A stretch of 64,000 bases of DNA from Haematococcus lacustris (taxonomy: Eukaryota; Chlorophyta; Chlorophyceae; Chlamydomonadales; Haematococcaceae), in the NCBI GenBank assembly GCA_030144725.1, contig JASKMD010000028.1:655652-719651 (forward strand), given 5' to 3'. A program made the position numbers and the translations under genes. The stretch's first letter is position 1; each line of letters opens with the position of its first letter. A model generated the notes under the pieces. It made no database searches and had not been told where the DNA came from. It saw nothing but the letters and a program-made list of their open reading frames with translations. This document shows, piece by piece, positions 55,108 through 64,000 of the stretch.

Positions 55108-58100
55108 ATGGCTAGCGGTTGTTGCAGGAGCTCCCAATCTCAACCGCCACCACCGCCACCACCACCACTGCCACCACCACCTCCTAACCTACCCCTGATC
55201 TGCCCAGCCTCAGCCAGCCACCTTATGGGTTGCCACAGCAAACGCATTAAGGCCATCAAAGCCAATGGTGCTCGGGGGAGTGCTTGTGCAACAGCAGCTC
55301 GGCAACAACATGCCCTCATGTCTGCAGCTGCTGCCACAGAGGCAGAACTTGACGAGGCCAGATCCCAGCAGCCTTCGGTCAGTATGGGTTATGTCAGCAC
55401 ATGCTGGGGCCATAAGCGCCCACGCAGCTGCCTTGGCCGGGTCGCCCAGCAGCAGGTGACCCTAGACCGGCAGCAGTTGCAGGGTGCCCAACACCAGCTG
55501 ACCCTGGACCAGCAGCAGCTGCAGGGTGCCCAGCACCAGCTGGCTCTGGACCAGCAGCAACTGAAGGGTGCCCAGCACCAGCTGGGTCTGGACCAGCAGC
55601 AGCTGCAGGGTGCCCAGCACCAGCTGGCTCTGGACCAGCAGCAACTGAAGGGTGCCCAGCACCAGCTAGCTCTGGACCTGGAGAAGCTGCAGGGTGCCCA
55701 GCACCAGCTGGCTCTGGACCAGCAGCAGCTGCAGGGTGCCCAGCACCAGCTGACCCTGGACCAGCAGCAGCTGCAGGGTGCCCAGCACCAGCTGGCTCTG
55801 GACCAGCAGCAGCTGCAGGGTGCCCAGCACCAGCTGGCTCTGGACCAGCAGCAGCTGCAGGGTGCCCAGCACCAGCTAACTCTGGACCTGGAGAAGCTGC
55901 AGGGTGCCCAGAAGCAGCAGGCTCAGGCCCTTGAGCAGCTGCAGAACAGCAGGACGGGGCTGGAGCGCAGCGAGCTACTGTTGCGTCAGCACATGAACGC
56001 ATGCATGAGGTGAGAGCTTGACATGCTGTGACATGTTGTGACCTGCTGTGACCTGTTGTGCTCCATGCGCTACTGACCTGCTGTGACCTGCTGTGCTCCA
56101 TGCGCTACTGACCTGCTGTGACCTGCTGTGCCCCATGCGCTACTGAGCTGCTATGACCTGCTGTGACCCATGTGCTACTAACCTGCTGGGACATGCTGTG
56201 ACCCATGCGCTATTGACCTGCTGTGACCTGCTGTGACCCATGTGCTATTGACCTGCTGTGACATGCCCCATGTGCAGGGCACACACCATGGACCTGCCGA
56301 GCCTTGCAGCCATGCAGCCATGCAGCCATGCAGCCATGCACAGCGATGCACAGCCATGCAACCTGCCATGCAACCAGCCATGCACAACCATGCAACCGGG
56401 CATGCAACCAGCCGTGCAAATGCACAGCCATGCACAGCCATGCACAGCCATGCACAGCCATGCACAGCCATGCACCGCCATGCAACCTGAGATGCGGCAC
56501 ATCTGTTTCATGCGCAATTGTGTCCCCATCGCAGCAGCTCAAGCGGCTTATTCTGCAGCCCTCCCACCCGTGAGGCTGCACAACAGCTTTAGCATTCTGT
56601 CATCCTCTTGCCCAGGACATGCCAACAGCCCTGTTGCCCCAGTCACCCCAACACCTGTAGCACGGCGGGCAGCCCGTCAGAAGGAGAGGAGAAGGCTTGC
56701 TTGCCTCCACAAGCTGCACAACGCGCAACGGCTACGGCTACGCCGTCATCAGCATCAGCATCAGCATCAGCATCAGCAGGAGGGGCAAGAGGAGCAGGAG
56801 GGGCAGGAGGAGCAGGAGGGGCAGGAGGGGCAGGAGGAGCAGGAGGGGCAGGAGGGGCAGGAGGAGCAGCAGCAGCCTTCAGTCCCTCACCGTCACCTGC
56901 GGGCTGCCGCTAAAGTGATTGCCAAGCAGTTTGCTGCCTTCCGCAGAAATGCTGGTGCCACTCAGCAGCTGGTACGGTTGCTAAGGAACCAGCCTGGCAT
57001 GCAGGCGGCACTCGGCCATGTGGCAACGTCAGCCAAGCACCAGGTCGGTGTCATGGTGCTAGACAGGATCAGCGCTCTGCAGGCAGGGACTTGTGGCCTG
57101 GTTGGGGGCCAGACCCTGGACGACATGCAGGCCAAGGCAGTGCTAGCCTCCATCGTCCCTCCTGAGCTACGGGAGCACAGGTTGCTCAGAGCATTTAGCA
57201 GGTTGACTGGGTGTGACCGGGACTGGGTGAGGGATGCTGCAGCTCGCAATGCTGCCCCAGCCCCCCTCCACAGCAGCGGCCGTGCCGTCCATTTTGCCAG
57301 CGTCAAGCGCAGAGACCGTCGTGGCAACCAAGGCATCAGCCAGTCAGACTTTGACGCAGTGCGCACATTTCTGCACAACCACAGCAAGCCATCCCCCTGC
57401 CGGAAGGACCTAAGGACTTGGCGAAGTGTCATCATGACTGCAGCCCAATTCCACGGGTGAGACTAGAAGGAAAAGTTGACAGGAGCTGTGTTGGGGACAT
57501 GAGTGTTGGGGGACATGAGGCACTTGCTGTGTTTTTGTGCTGCCGTGTGCGCAGGAAGGAGGAGCCTACCAACACTGTGACAGACACCAAGCGGTTTACA
57601 GACTGCTCTGTCCCCGACCTGCATCGCATGTACATGCAAGAGCAAGCATCTGCAGGGCAGCCTTCCGTCTCTCTCCACACTTTCATGGCCCTCATGCCTC
57701 CCTGGATTGCGCGTCTCTCAGCAGCTCAGCGGCAGGTGTGTGTGTGCAAGACCTGTTGCAACGCCAAGCTCGTGCTGACAGTTTTGGCACAACATAAAGC
57801 CAGCCTTGCACTTGAGTTGCCTGGCCCAGCCCCTGGAGCAACAGTCCCCGTTCCCGCTGGCCCAGATCCTGGCACCGCAGCCCCCCCACCTCATGCCCTC
57901 CTTTCGTTGCTGCTTCCCCCACCCACTTGAGTGCCACCACTGTTCGTGGCCTCTACATGTGTTCTTGTGGCCCTGATGCTCCCCACCAAGCACGTTGCTG
58001 TCACCGCACGTGTTCTGACTGCAAGGACAAGTGCATGAAGCTGAAGCCAGGTGTGGATGGGTCTATCATGCTCTGTGTCAAGCAGTACGCACCAGTTAAG

Positions 58101-58664
58101 CAGAAGGAAGGGCCGGCAAGGATTGAGTTGCAGCAGTTCAGGTTGAGCCTGCGTGAGGTAGTGGACAAGCTAAACGAGCAGATGCCCTCATACATTTGGC
58201 ACTACTTTGTAGCTCATCATCAGCTAGCTGTGTTCCGGCGGCAGCAGCAGGCAGTGCAGGAGATGGGTGATCATGGGAGGGTGGTCATCTCATGTGATTG
58301 GTCTGAGCGCCTGAGCGTAGAGCGACCCACAGAGATTCAGTCAGATCACTGGCACCATCACAATGTGGGCATCTTTGTAGCATGTGCATACTTTAGGAAT
58401 GACAGAGATGAGTACCGGGAGGAGACTGTGTATGTCTTGACAGATGGGAAGGATCAGTCAGCTGCTGTGACACAAGCAGCTTTGCATCAGGTGCTTGATT
58501 ATCTACAGGGTGAGCGGTGCATGGTCATGAAGCAGTTGTGCATGTGGTCAGATGGGTGCGCAGCCCAGTTCAAGGGCACACCGGCATTGCAGCTGCACCG
58601 GCGCATGGCCATGAGGTATAAGGTGTCCGTATGGGGCCACATCTCATTTCAAGGGCCGCCATGA
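55108..58664 (+). CDS. Transposon protein: coiled-coil N terminus and DDE-like transposase, N-terminal and central parts
   Basis: Exons 55108-56009, 56278-57456 and 57555 onward join in phase (AG|G, GG|G). The start MASGCCRSSQSQ precedes a proline run, then about eleven 14-residue repeats (QHQLALDQQQLQGA type; 42-bp DNA repeats, 55,454-55,915) forming a probable long coiled coil. Exon 2 begins in CATGCACAGC repeats, continues through a basic helix and a Gln/Glu/Gly repeat, then a unique region (GCDRDWVRDAAARN, RKDLRTWRSVIM). Exon 3 has CVCKTCCNAK; after a frame change near 57,900 come CCHRTCSDCKDKC (zinc-binding), VVISCDWSERL with EIQSDHWHHHN (first Asp), YVLTDGKDQSA and CMWSDGCAAQFKG (second Asp). 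The frame stops at 58,664 because of a one-base shift near 58,645. The fold resembles an uncharacterised animal/algal transposase-like family; the superfamily is not assigned. Confidence 0.75.
56030..56270. repeat. ACCTGCTGTG repeats in transposon intron 1
   Basis: 'tgacctgctgtgacctgctg' and 'tgctccatgcgctactgacc' blocks alternate through the intron between 56,010 and 56,277. Confidence 0.85.
56300..56480. repeat. CATGCACAGC / CATGCAGC tandem repeats at the start of transposon exon 2
   Basis: About eighteen imperfect 8-10-bp units. If translated they give a Met-Gln-Pro-His-Ser rich peptide of doubtful reality; splicing may remove it (a possible acceptor is at 56,535-56,537). Confidence 0.85.
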
Positions 58665-59355
58665 CTCTGAGGGTGGGGTATTCAAGCACAGCATGGCAGC
58701 CAGAGTCTTGGCTGATCACCCAGATCTCAGTGCAGAGTGCAAGGCTCAGCAGTTGGCAGGTGTGCATAATGTAGAGTGTGTGGTGCCAGCTGCACAACTA
58801 GCAGCCAGTGTTGCGCATCAGACTAGGGGGAGCGTGCAGCGGCGGTGGTGTTTGGTGCTGAAGGATGAGGAAGTTGAGAAGTGTGCTGAGCTTGACCCTG
58901 ATGCCCACAGGCTGCTTCGCACCATCACTGGGTCACGGGCCATGCATGCAATGTTCTTCCCTGCAGATGGGGTTGCGCCCATGTGGTCTGAGACTGCATG
59001 TGCGTGTGTGAGGCACATGGGCAGCAAGCCACAGCAGTGCATGTGTCATGGAGCATCTACCCTGAGCAACATCCCCATGTTTGGACGTGTGACACTGGCA
59101 AGTGACAAGGAGGAAGATGTTCAGTGCTTGAAGCTTCTGCATGCACGGGCACCACACATTGCAAGCTCATACATGACCTTGACAGTGCATCTGTTGAAGG
59201 AGTATGCCCGGGGGTGCTTGGGCTGGAAAGGAAAGAGGTTGACGCAGAACAAGCCATTGCTCAGGGCTGACATCCTGGAACATCTGAGGTGGGAGCAAGA
59301 GATGGAGGAGGATCAGTTGGCTGAAGTGGGGGTTGACGAGGCAAATGACATGTAA
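58645..59355 (+). CDS. Transposon protein, C-terminal part after a frameshift
   Basis: Continues the protein of 55,108-58,664 in the next frame: HFKGRHDSEGGVFKHSMAAR resembles the HGK...D..GG..K motif carrying the third acidic residue, then ADHPDLSAECKAQQLAG and LKDEEVEKCAELDPDAHRLL, ending EVGVDEANDM at 59,355. The first long frame seen starts at 58,693. The shift is either a real inactivating mutation or a sequencing error. Confidence 0.75.
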   Translation, partial: HFKGRHDSEGGVFKHSMAARVLADHPDLSAECKAQQLAGVHNVECVVPAAQLAASVAHQTRGSVQRRWCLVLKDEEVEKCAELDPDAHRLLRTITGSRAMHAMFFPADGVAPMWSETACACVRHMGSKPQQCMCHGASTLSNIPMFGRVTLASDKEEDVQCLKLLHARAPHIASSYMTLTVHLLKEYARGCLGWKGKRLTQNKPLLRADILEHLRWEQEMEEDQLAEVGVDEANDM

Positions 59356-59698
59356 GGCCAAGCACCCTCGATTCAAACCAGCAGCAGCAACTGAGCCAAT
59401 ATAGCACAGACTGAGCCGGTAGAGAAACTGAGGCAATAGAGGAAGTGAGCCAATAGAGCCGAAAAAGTTAACAGTGCCATGCACCCGACTTGCACCGACG
59501 AAGCGAAGCGTGGCTTGAATCAGTCTCGTGGTGTAGTAGCGTGGCTCGGTAGCATGGCGCACTGCGATGGCCTACTGCGCAGTACTGCGAGGCTGCCTCC
59601 ATGGTGCGAACTTTGCTACGGACGCCACGGAGCGCCTCGCCACCCTGCTCTTAAACGTGGGTCGCTGCTTGTTTGCGCTATCTCAATTTTCGACCTGG

Positions 59699-59849
59699 TG
59701 GCGGGCGGTGATCTGGTACAAGGCTTCAGTCTAAAACGCGAGTTTCAGCGCGCGTGACTTACCGCGATAGCCTCAGCTACCCTTCACTAGCGCGTGGTGT
59801 GAGCGTCAGGCCTGTCACGGATTGGCGGGACCAACGGCCGGGGTGACCT
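59699..59849 (-). repeat. Right terminal inverted repeat of the 5.6-kb transposon
   Basis: Inverted match to 54,216-54,365; carries 'cttcagtctaaaacgcgagt' and ends 'aacggccggggtgacctcg'. Confidence 0.93.
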
Positions 59850-59984
59850 CGGGGGTTGGGTCGTTGAGATACTCCCGATGTCCGACCTCACCGAGCTGGC
59901 AGCACGGGGGTTCGCATCTGTAGGCATCCGGCAGACCCGGCGGCAAAGCAGCGTTAGCAGCGTTCCATGGAAACCAAAATAAAG

Positions 59985-60090
59985 GAGTGTGCGCGTGTGC
60001 TAAACTACGGAGCTAAATTACGGTGTGCTAAACTACGGCGTGCTAAACTACGGTGTGCCATAACCGGTGTGCTAATCTACGGTGTGCCAT
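59985..60090. repeat. Degenerate ~17-bp repeat (GTGTGCTAAACTACG)
   Basis: Five to six units, such as 'gtgtgctaaactacgg' and 'gtgtgctaatctacgg', directly outside the transposon. Confidence 0.85.
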
Positions 60091-60091
60091 G

Positions 60092-61640
60092 AGGTACGGT
60101 CTGGCTGCATGGCTGGGCGTTCGCGTCTGTAGGCATGGCTGCATGGCATGGCATGGCGGATGTTTGAAACATGGGGTTGGTTATCTTCACGCAAGTACTC
60201 TCTACAAAGTGCACCGTTTTCGCTAGCGTTCATCACAACGGCAGCTGCGAAGTAAAGTGCGTCTATTGGCAAGCGGCGCGTTAACTCTTGCGCGTGAGAC
60301 CATGCCGGGGCAAGCGATCGCGGACACACCTCAGTTGCTCACTATCGAATGTTCTAGGGCTGAGTAGTGGCATCAATGATAGAACTGCGCCTGTTATCGA
60401 GCCGCAAGTACAATCAAATTTCAACCCGCCAAGCTCCGCGAGCCTCCCATCGGTCCTAGAGTTTCAAGACCAGCCGCAGCCGCAGTCGCAGCCGCAGTCG
60501 CAGGCACAGCAGGCCACGGGTGGTTGCCCCCAACCGCAGAGAATCAGAGAAAAAGAGAATACAAGAAAAGTCGCGAATAGGGCCTTAGTCTTCAACAACG
60601 TTTAAGAACCGCCCTGATCTCACCTTCAGTAAAAATCTAACGGGATCTTGCATGCAAGGCTCAAACACTTGATAACATATTCAAAGAAGATGCATGCAAG
60701 GTGCCAAGCAAAACTGCAACAGTCTACATGTTCCCACATTCCTTGACAAATTTACCACTCACCTACGCTGCATGTGCATGCAGCTTGACCATTGGAGGTA
60801 GAGCAGGGTGCTATGCTAAGATGCGCTTGTTTGTTGCCACCTGCCATTTACTTTTTTCACCTCTTAACTACATCATGGTCGTGGTTGGTCAACATATGGC
60901 ATGTGTCGTTTGTGAAGGTGCACAACATAGGAGCCACTGCTAGGAGCAACAGCCGGGTAAAGCCTAGAGTGGCAGCCAGGGGTCAGTCAGGATCATGTAG
61001 GCGCGGCAGCCTGGGATTGCAGCCAAAAGCAGAAGCAAGGAGGCAGGTGTGGCAGCCAGGAGGAACATGTTGTATGACATATAGGTGTGACAAATACTCA
61101 GTATGTCACTATACCCTTCACTGTAATGATACTACTGTAATCTGAGCCTTATAACCCAAACCATGCATTGCACCATGCACACAACACGCTTCTATACCTC
61201 TGACACATGTGCATTGTGCACATGGTGTATGCTCAAGATTAGCATGAGTGGGTGCTTAGGGCAGAATCTTGCTAATGACACTCAGACTCAGCGTACCATG
61301 TCTAGCATGGGCCGCAAACCCGTAAACCTTGGACCATATCTTTGCATGTTCAACGCAGGCTATGACGCTGATGGCCAAGGAGCAACGGGCACACCAGGTG
61401 CCTCTTCTGTAAATGCAATGTGGCCTGGGACATCATGCGCTTGGTAAGATGCACTGCCATGGCACAAGCCACATGCAACAGACTTGGCTGCAGACTGCCT
61501 CCTTGCATCGTGATGGCTGCTGGTAGCATATTGCTACGTGAAGGAGAACCGCACCCTTCTGCTACCATGGAGCTCAATGCATCAGCAGGAATGGCATTTT
61601 GCAGCTTGGGGCTTGATCACAGTGAATGTGTTTTACGAAC
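60092..61640. other. No gene recognised
   Basis: A short CAGCCGCAGTCG repeat at about 60,474-60,512 gives a proline/glutamine-rich plus frame (60,288-60,605) without a motif. Nothing else could be supported. Confidence 0.5.
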
Positions 61641-61643
61641 CAG

Positions 61644-62255
61644 CTTGACCTGCAACAAACCATATGAGCAGCTCAACATCAGGATGCAGGTCCCAAGAGC
61701 AGGTAGCCCACAGTGAGCTGGACCAGCACTGTCCATCAGCAGGTCAGGGCTCAGGCAGTGGTGTGCAGCAGCCCCAGCTGCCCTCAGCCCGCCTGCTCAC
61801 CTGCATGACCTCCACTGGCTCTGGCACGCCCTTCAGGGGCACCAGGCCCTGGGACACAGCGGTCAGGCGCGGCAGCAGCTGCACCCCCTCACTGCCCAGC
61901 TCTGGTGTGCTGCCCAGCACTGCTCGGCTAGGCAGGCCATCAGATGCGAGCGTGCTGTTGTCTGCCCAGTGCGCCCACACTGCCGCGCTGCACAGCACCT
62001 GACCACTGCCAGCTCTGCTGGCGATGCGGGCGGCGCGGTTCATCACACGGCCACGGAATGCCATGACACCCGTCACAGGCTGCAGTGAGGTGCGCACGGC
62101 ACCCACATCCGCACCAACCTGGAGCACCACAAACACGTTGCAGTGTAACGCAACGTGTGGCAGATCCCTATACCATGAAGCCATCGGGGTGAGGCTGGAT
62201 GATGCCCACAAGGGGTGATGTGGTGTGTCGGTCAATTAACCAGCCGTGATCTAAT
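61644..62255 (-). pseudogene. Isolated duplicate of the last cyclase exon
   Basis: Near-identical to 8224-8845, including both intron flanks. The exon (minus strand, about 62,120-61,802) still reads VGADVGAVRTSL, RGRVMNRAARIAS and VLCSAAVWAHW with an intact frame and donor. The adjoining exon (8965-9174 in the parent) is absent beyond 62,255, so this is an orphan fragment. Confidence 0.9.
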
Positions 62256-63131
62256 CTAATTGTTCCACTACTGTAATCTGAGTCAGGCGTTCCCAACATG
62301 GGGTTGGCAATCTTCATGCAACTGCAGCCCACCTACTCAATCTTTTGATGTAACGTTTGTTGCGTCTGCTGCGATGTGATATTGCGCGTTTAATGTAAGA
62401 CTGGAATTGCCATCGGAGTCTTTCGATGCGGGCAGCCACATCTGACCCCGGATGTGTCCCAATCGCAGACCGTGGTTAGCTACACCGGTAAGCTACGTCC
62501 TTGGCTATCCGTTAGCGATGCACGACATGTCGGTGGCGCACACCACTGAAGTCCGGCAAACATGGCTGCGCGAGGTTCCTGATGGTGCAGGCCGCTTGGC
62601 GAGGATGTGAAGGAACCCGGGTTTGTGTGTGGCAGCGCTGTATCGCTGTAATGGTGAGCGGCACAGTAGGGATTTGGCACCCCCTCCAGCTATAATCCGC
62701 TTCATGTTTTGGACCATTGATCAACAGCCTGACCTCACACATACCATTTGTAGCATACTCATTAACGCGTCCATGGCACTATGCAACTCAATCATTGGGT
62801 TTGTATGTGACAAGTTATACCGCTTACAAGGTACACATGCTGATGGCTACAGGTGCACGAGCAGCCGACTGAGCTTGGCATACCACTCCGCCACGTGGCC
62901 CCCACCAACACAGCCTAACCCACCATCTCCCAACCTCGTCTACCCCGCCCAGCTCCCAGTAGCCCCTCCTCCCAGCCTGCCATCAGCCTCCTGCCCCCTA
63001 ACTCTCGTTCTCCCCGCCTCCTACCTCTCCCCTACCTCTCCTTCACCCATCTCCCCCCTACCTCTCCTTCACCCATCTCCGTATCCATCACCCCTCATCA
63101 CCCTGACCACCGAGCCAAGCCCGTAGCCCGC

Positions 63132-63790
63132 ATGAGCAAGCTCCTCCAGAGCAAGGGGCAGGCTGGCTGCATTCGGGCGCAGCCCTGCTATAGCCACGGC
63201 ATACACAACACCCTGCTGGCTGGGCTGGCTGCATTGGGTGGTGACATCCGCCCAGCCATTGAATCCATTGCCAGCTCGCTGGCCCAGTATTGGGTGCCGC
63301 TCGGCATGGGAGCATGGGGCGCCAAGCCCCAAGTGCCGTGTGACACCCGCTGGGCCAGTTACATCAGCTCAACGGTGACCATGCTGTGCGTCTGGGCGCA
63401 TGCGAGAGATGCTGTGTCATAGCTGCTTGAGCGGCAGAAGGGTACCCTCCACCATGGGCTGTCGCCCTTAGCCAGCTGCTCCAAGACAACAGCCTGCTGC
63501 TCAGGCTCAGCGTGGTGGCAGTGGTTGGGGAGAGCTTCTTGGTGCCCGAGCTCATGTGGGCCAGCAAGGATGACGGCCTGCACGCTTTTGAGCTCTACCG
63601 CCACACCCAGGATGCTGCACCACCCCTGAGCTGGCTGAGCCTGCTGAGCCTGCTGGTGCACCCCCTCAGCAGAAGCAACAGCTGGCAGCGGCAAGCACGT
63701 CATGTAAGCGTGAGGCACCTGCAGCTAACAAGTCGAGGGCAGCAAAGCGAGGTGAGACAACACCACGTACTGCACCTAGCACCTTGTTAA
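63132..63790 (+). pseudogene. Broken transposase-like fragment, possibly hAT
   Basis: The first frame (63,132-63,422) reads CYSHGIHNTLLAGLAALGGD, KPQVPCDTRWASYISST, recalling the 'xTRWxS' motif of hAT-type transposases. It stops at 63,420 and continues in another frame (63,490-63,690: LLLRLSVVAVVGESFLVP, MWASKDDGLHAFELY). Upstream coding at 62,690-62,890 may belong to it. Assignment is tentative. Confidence 0.4.
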
Positions 63791-64000
63791 GGGTAGTAGA
63801 GCAGCCGGTAATGCACTTGCGCCATCAGCAGCTCCAAAAGCTAATAATGGTATCCAGTTGTCACGACTGCCGTCGTCGCGTCCTCATGCCAAAAGCAAAA
63901 CATGTTCCGACTCCTGCTGCGTGTTGCAGGTGCCCCTTGCAACAGCGTGGCGAAGCGTGCTAGTGCGGCGCGCCTCGCATGTGGCGAAATCGCATGAATT

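Larger units (their letters stand above)
54216..59850 (+). mobile_element. 5.6-kb DNA transposon with 150-bp terminal inverted repeats
   Basis: The left end (54,216-54,365) and right end (59,699-59,849) are inverted copies of each other, about 95% identical with small indels; an outer 'gggtcgtt'-type match (54,186 and 59,858) suggests the true tips may be about 10-30 bp further out. Between them lie plus-strand coding exons for a coiled-coil/Cys-rich DDE-like protein. I could not identify a clean target-site duplication. Confidence 0.9.

Overview
The window reads as nuclear DNA of a chlorophycean green alga, most likely Chlamydomonadales (Volvocales) and possibly Haematococcus-like. The grounds are short GT-AG and occasional GC-AG introns in every host gene, many GC-rich microsatellites (CAG, CCCCTG, CAGAGG, GGGGGA), a 500-N scaffold gap at 53,627-54,126, and a receptor-type nucleotide cyclase of a kind I associate with these algae. 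The species is inference. I saw no tRNA, rRNA, CRISPR array or bacterial operon.

Host genes. (1) A long minus-strand gene (about 18.7 to 8.3 kb) encodes a receptor-like class III nucleotide cyclase: a bacterial-type solute-binding ectodomain, one membrane span, and two cyclase domains. (2) A complete seven-exon hypoxanthine phosphoribosyltransferase lies on the minus strand at 23.9-22.3 kb. (3) A plus-strand WLM/WSS1-type metalloprotease with C-terminal SUMO-interacting motifs lies at 28.5-32.5 kb. (4) A 15-exon minus-strand gene at 48.5-35.3 kb (929 codons, every splice phase agrees) encodes a conserved membrane-associated protein of unknown function; its intron 12 carries a 3.9-kb 22-bp satellite. 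(5) A class III (GABA-transaminase-like) aminotransferase on the minus strand at 53.3-51.2 kb runs into the scaffold gap. Weaker candidates are an HNH-domain gene at 4.1-3.6 kb and hypothetical exons at 3.3-2.0 kb.

Mobile DNA fills much of the rest. There is a degenerate pogo-like transposase (0.2-1.4 kb); a 5'-truncated LINE (5.2-6.9 kb) inserted in a Fanzor-associated repeat, with an 8-bp target duplication and an empty site at 12.12 kb; a second LINE copy (48.9-50.3 kb) carrying a 512-bp TA-flanked element whose empty site is in the first LINE; three remnants of Fanzor/TnpB-like C termini; two TA-flanked MITEs with CCGTACT ends; a second LINE lineage (27.3-24.5 kb) holding a 1.1-kb CCCCTG expansion that leaves its frame open; and a 5.6-kb DNA transposon (54.2-59.9 kb) with 150-bp terminal inverted repeats, a coiled-coil/DDE-like coding region and at least one frameshift. 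One cyclase exon is copied as an isolated fragment at 61.6-62.3 kb.

The host genes do not form a pathway. They are separate housekeeping (HPRT, aminotransferase), DNA-protein crosslink repair (WSS1) and signalling (cyclase) genes embedded in repeats. All gene models were spliced by eye from reading-frame phase and GT/GC-AG signals; family assignments come from remembered motifs, not from searches.
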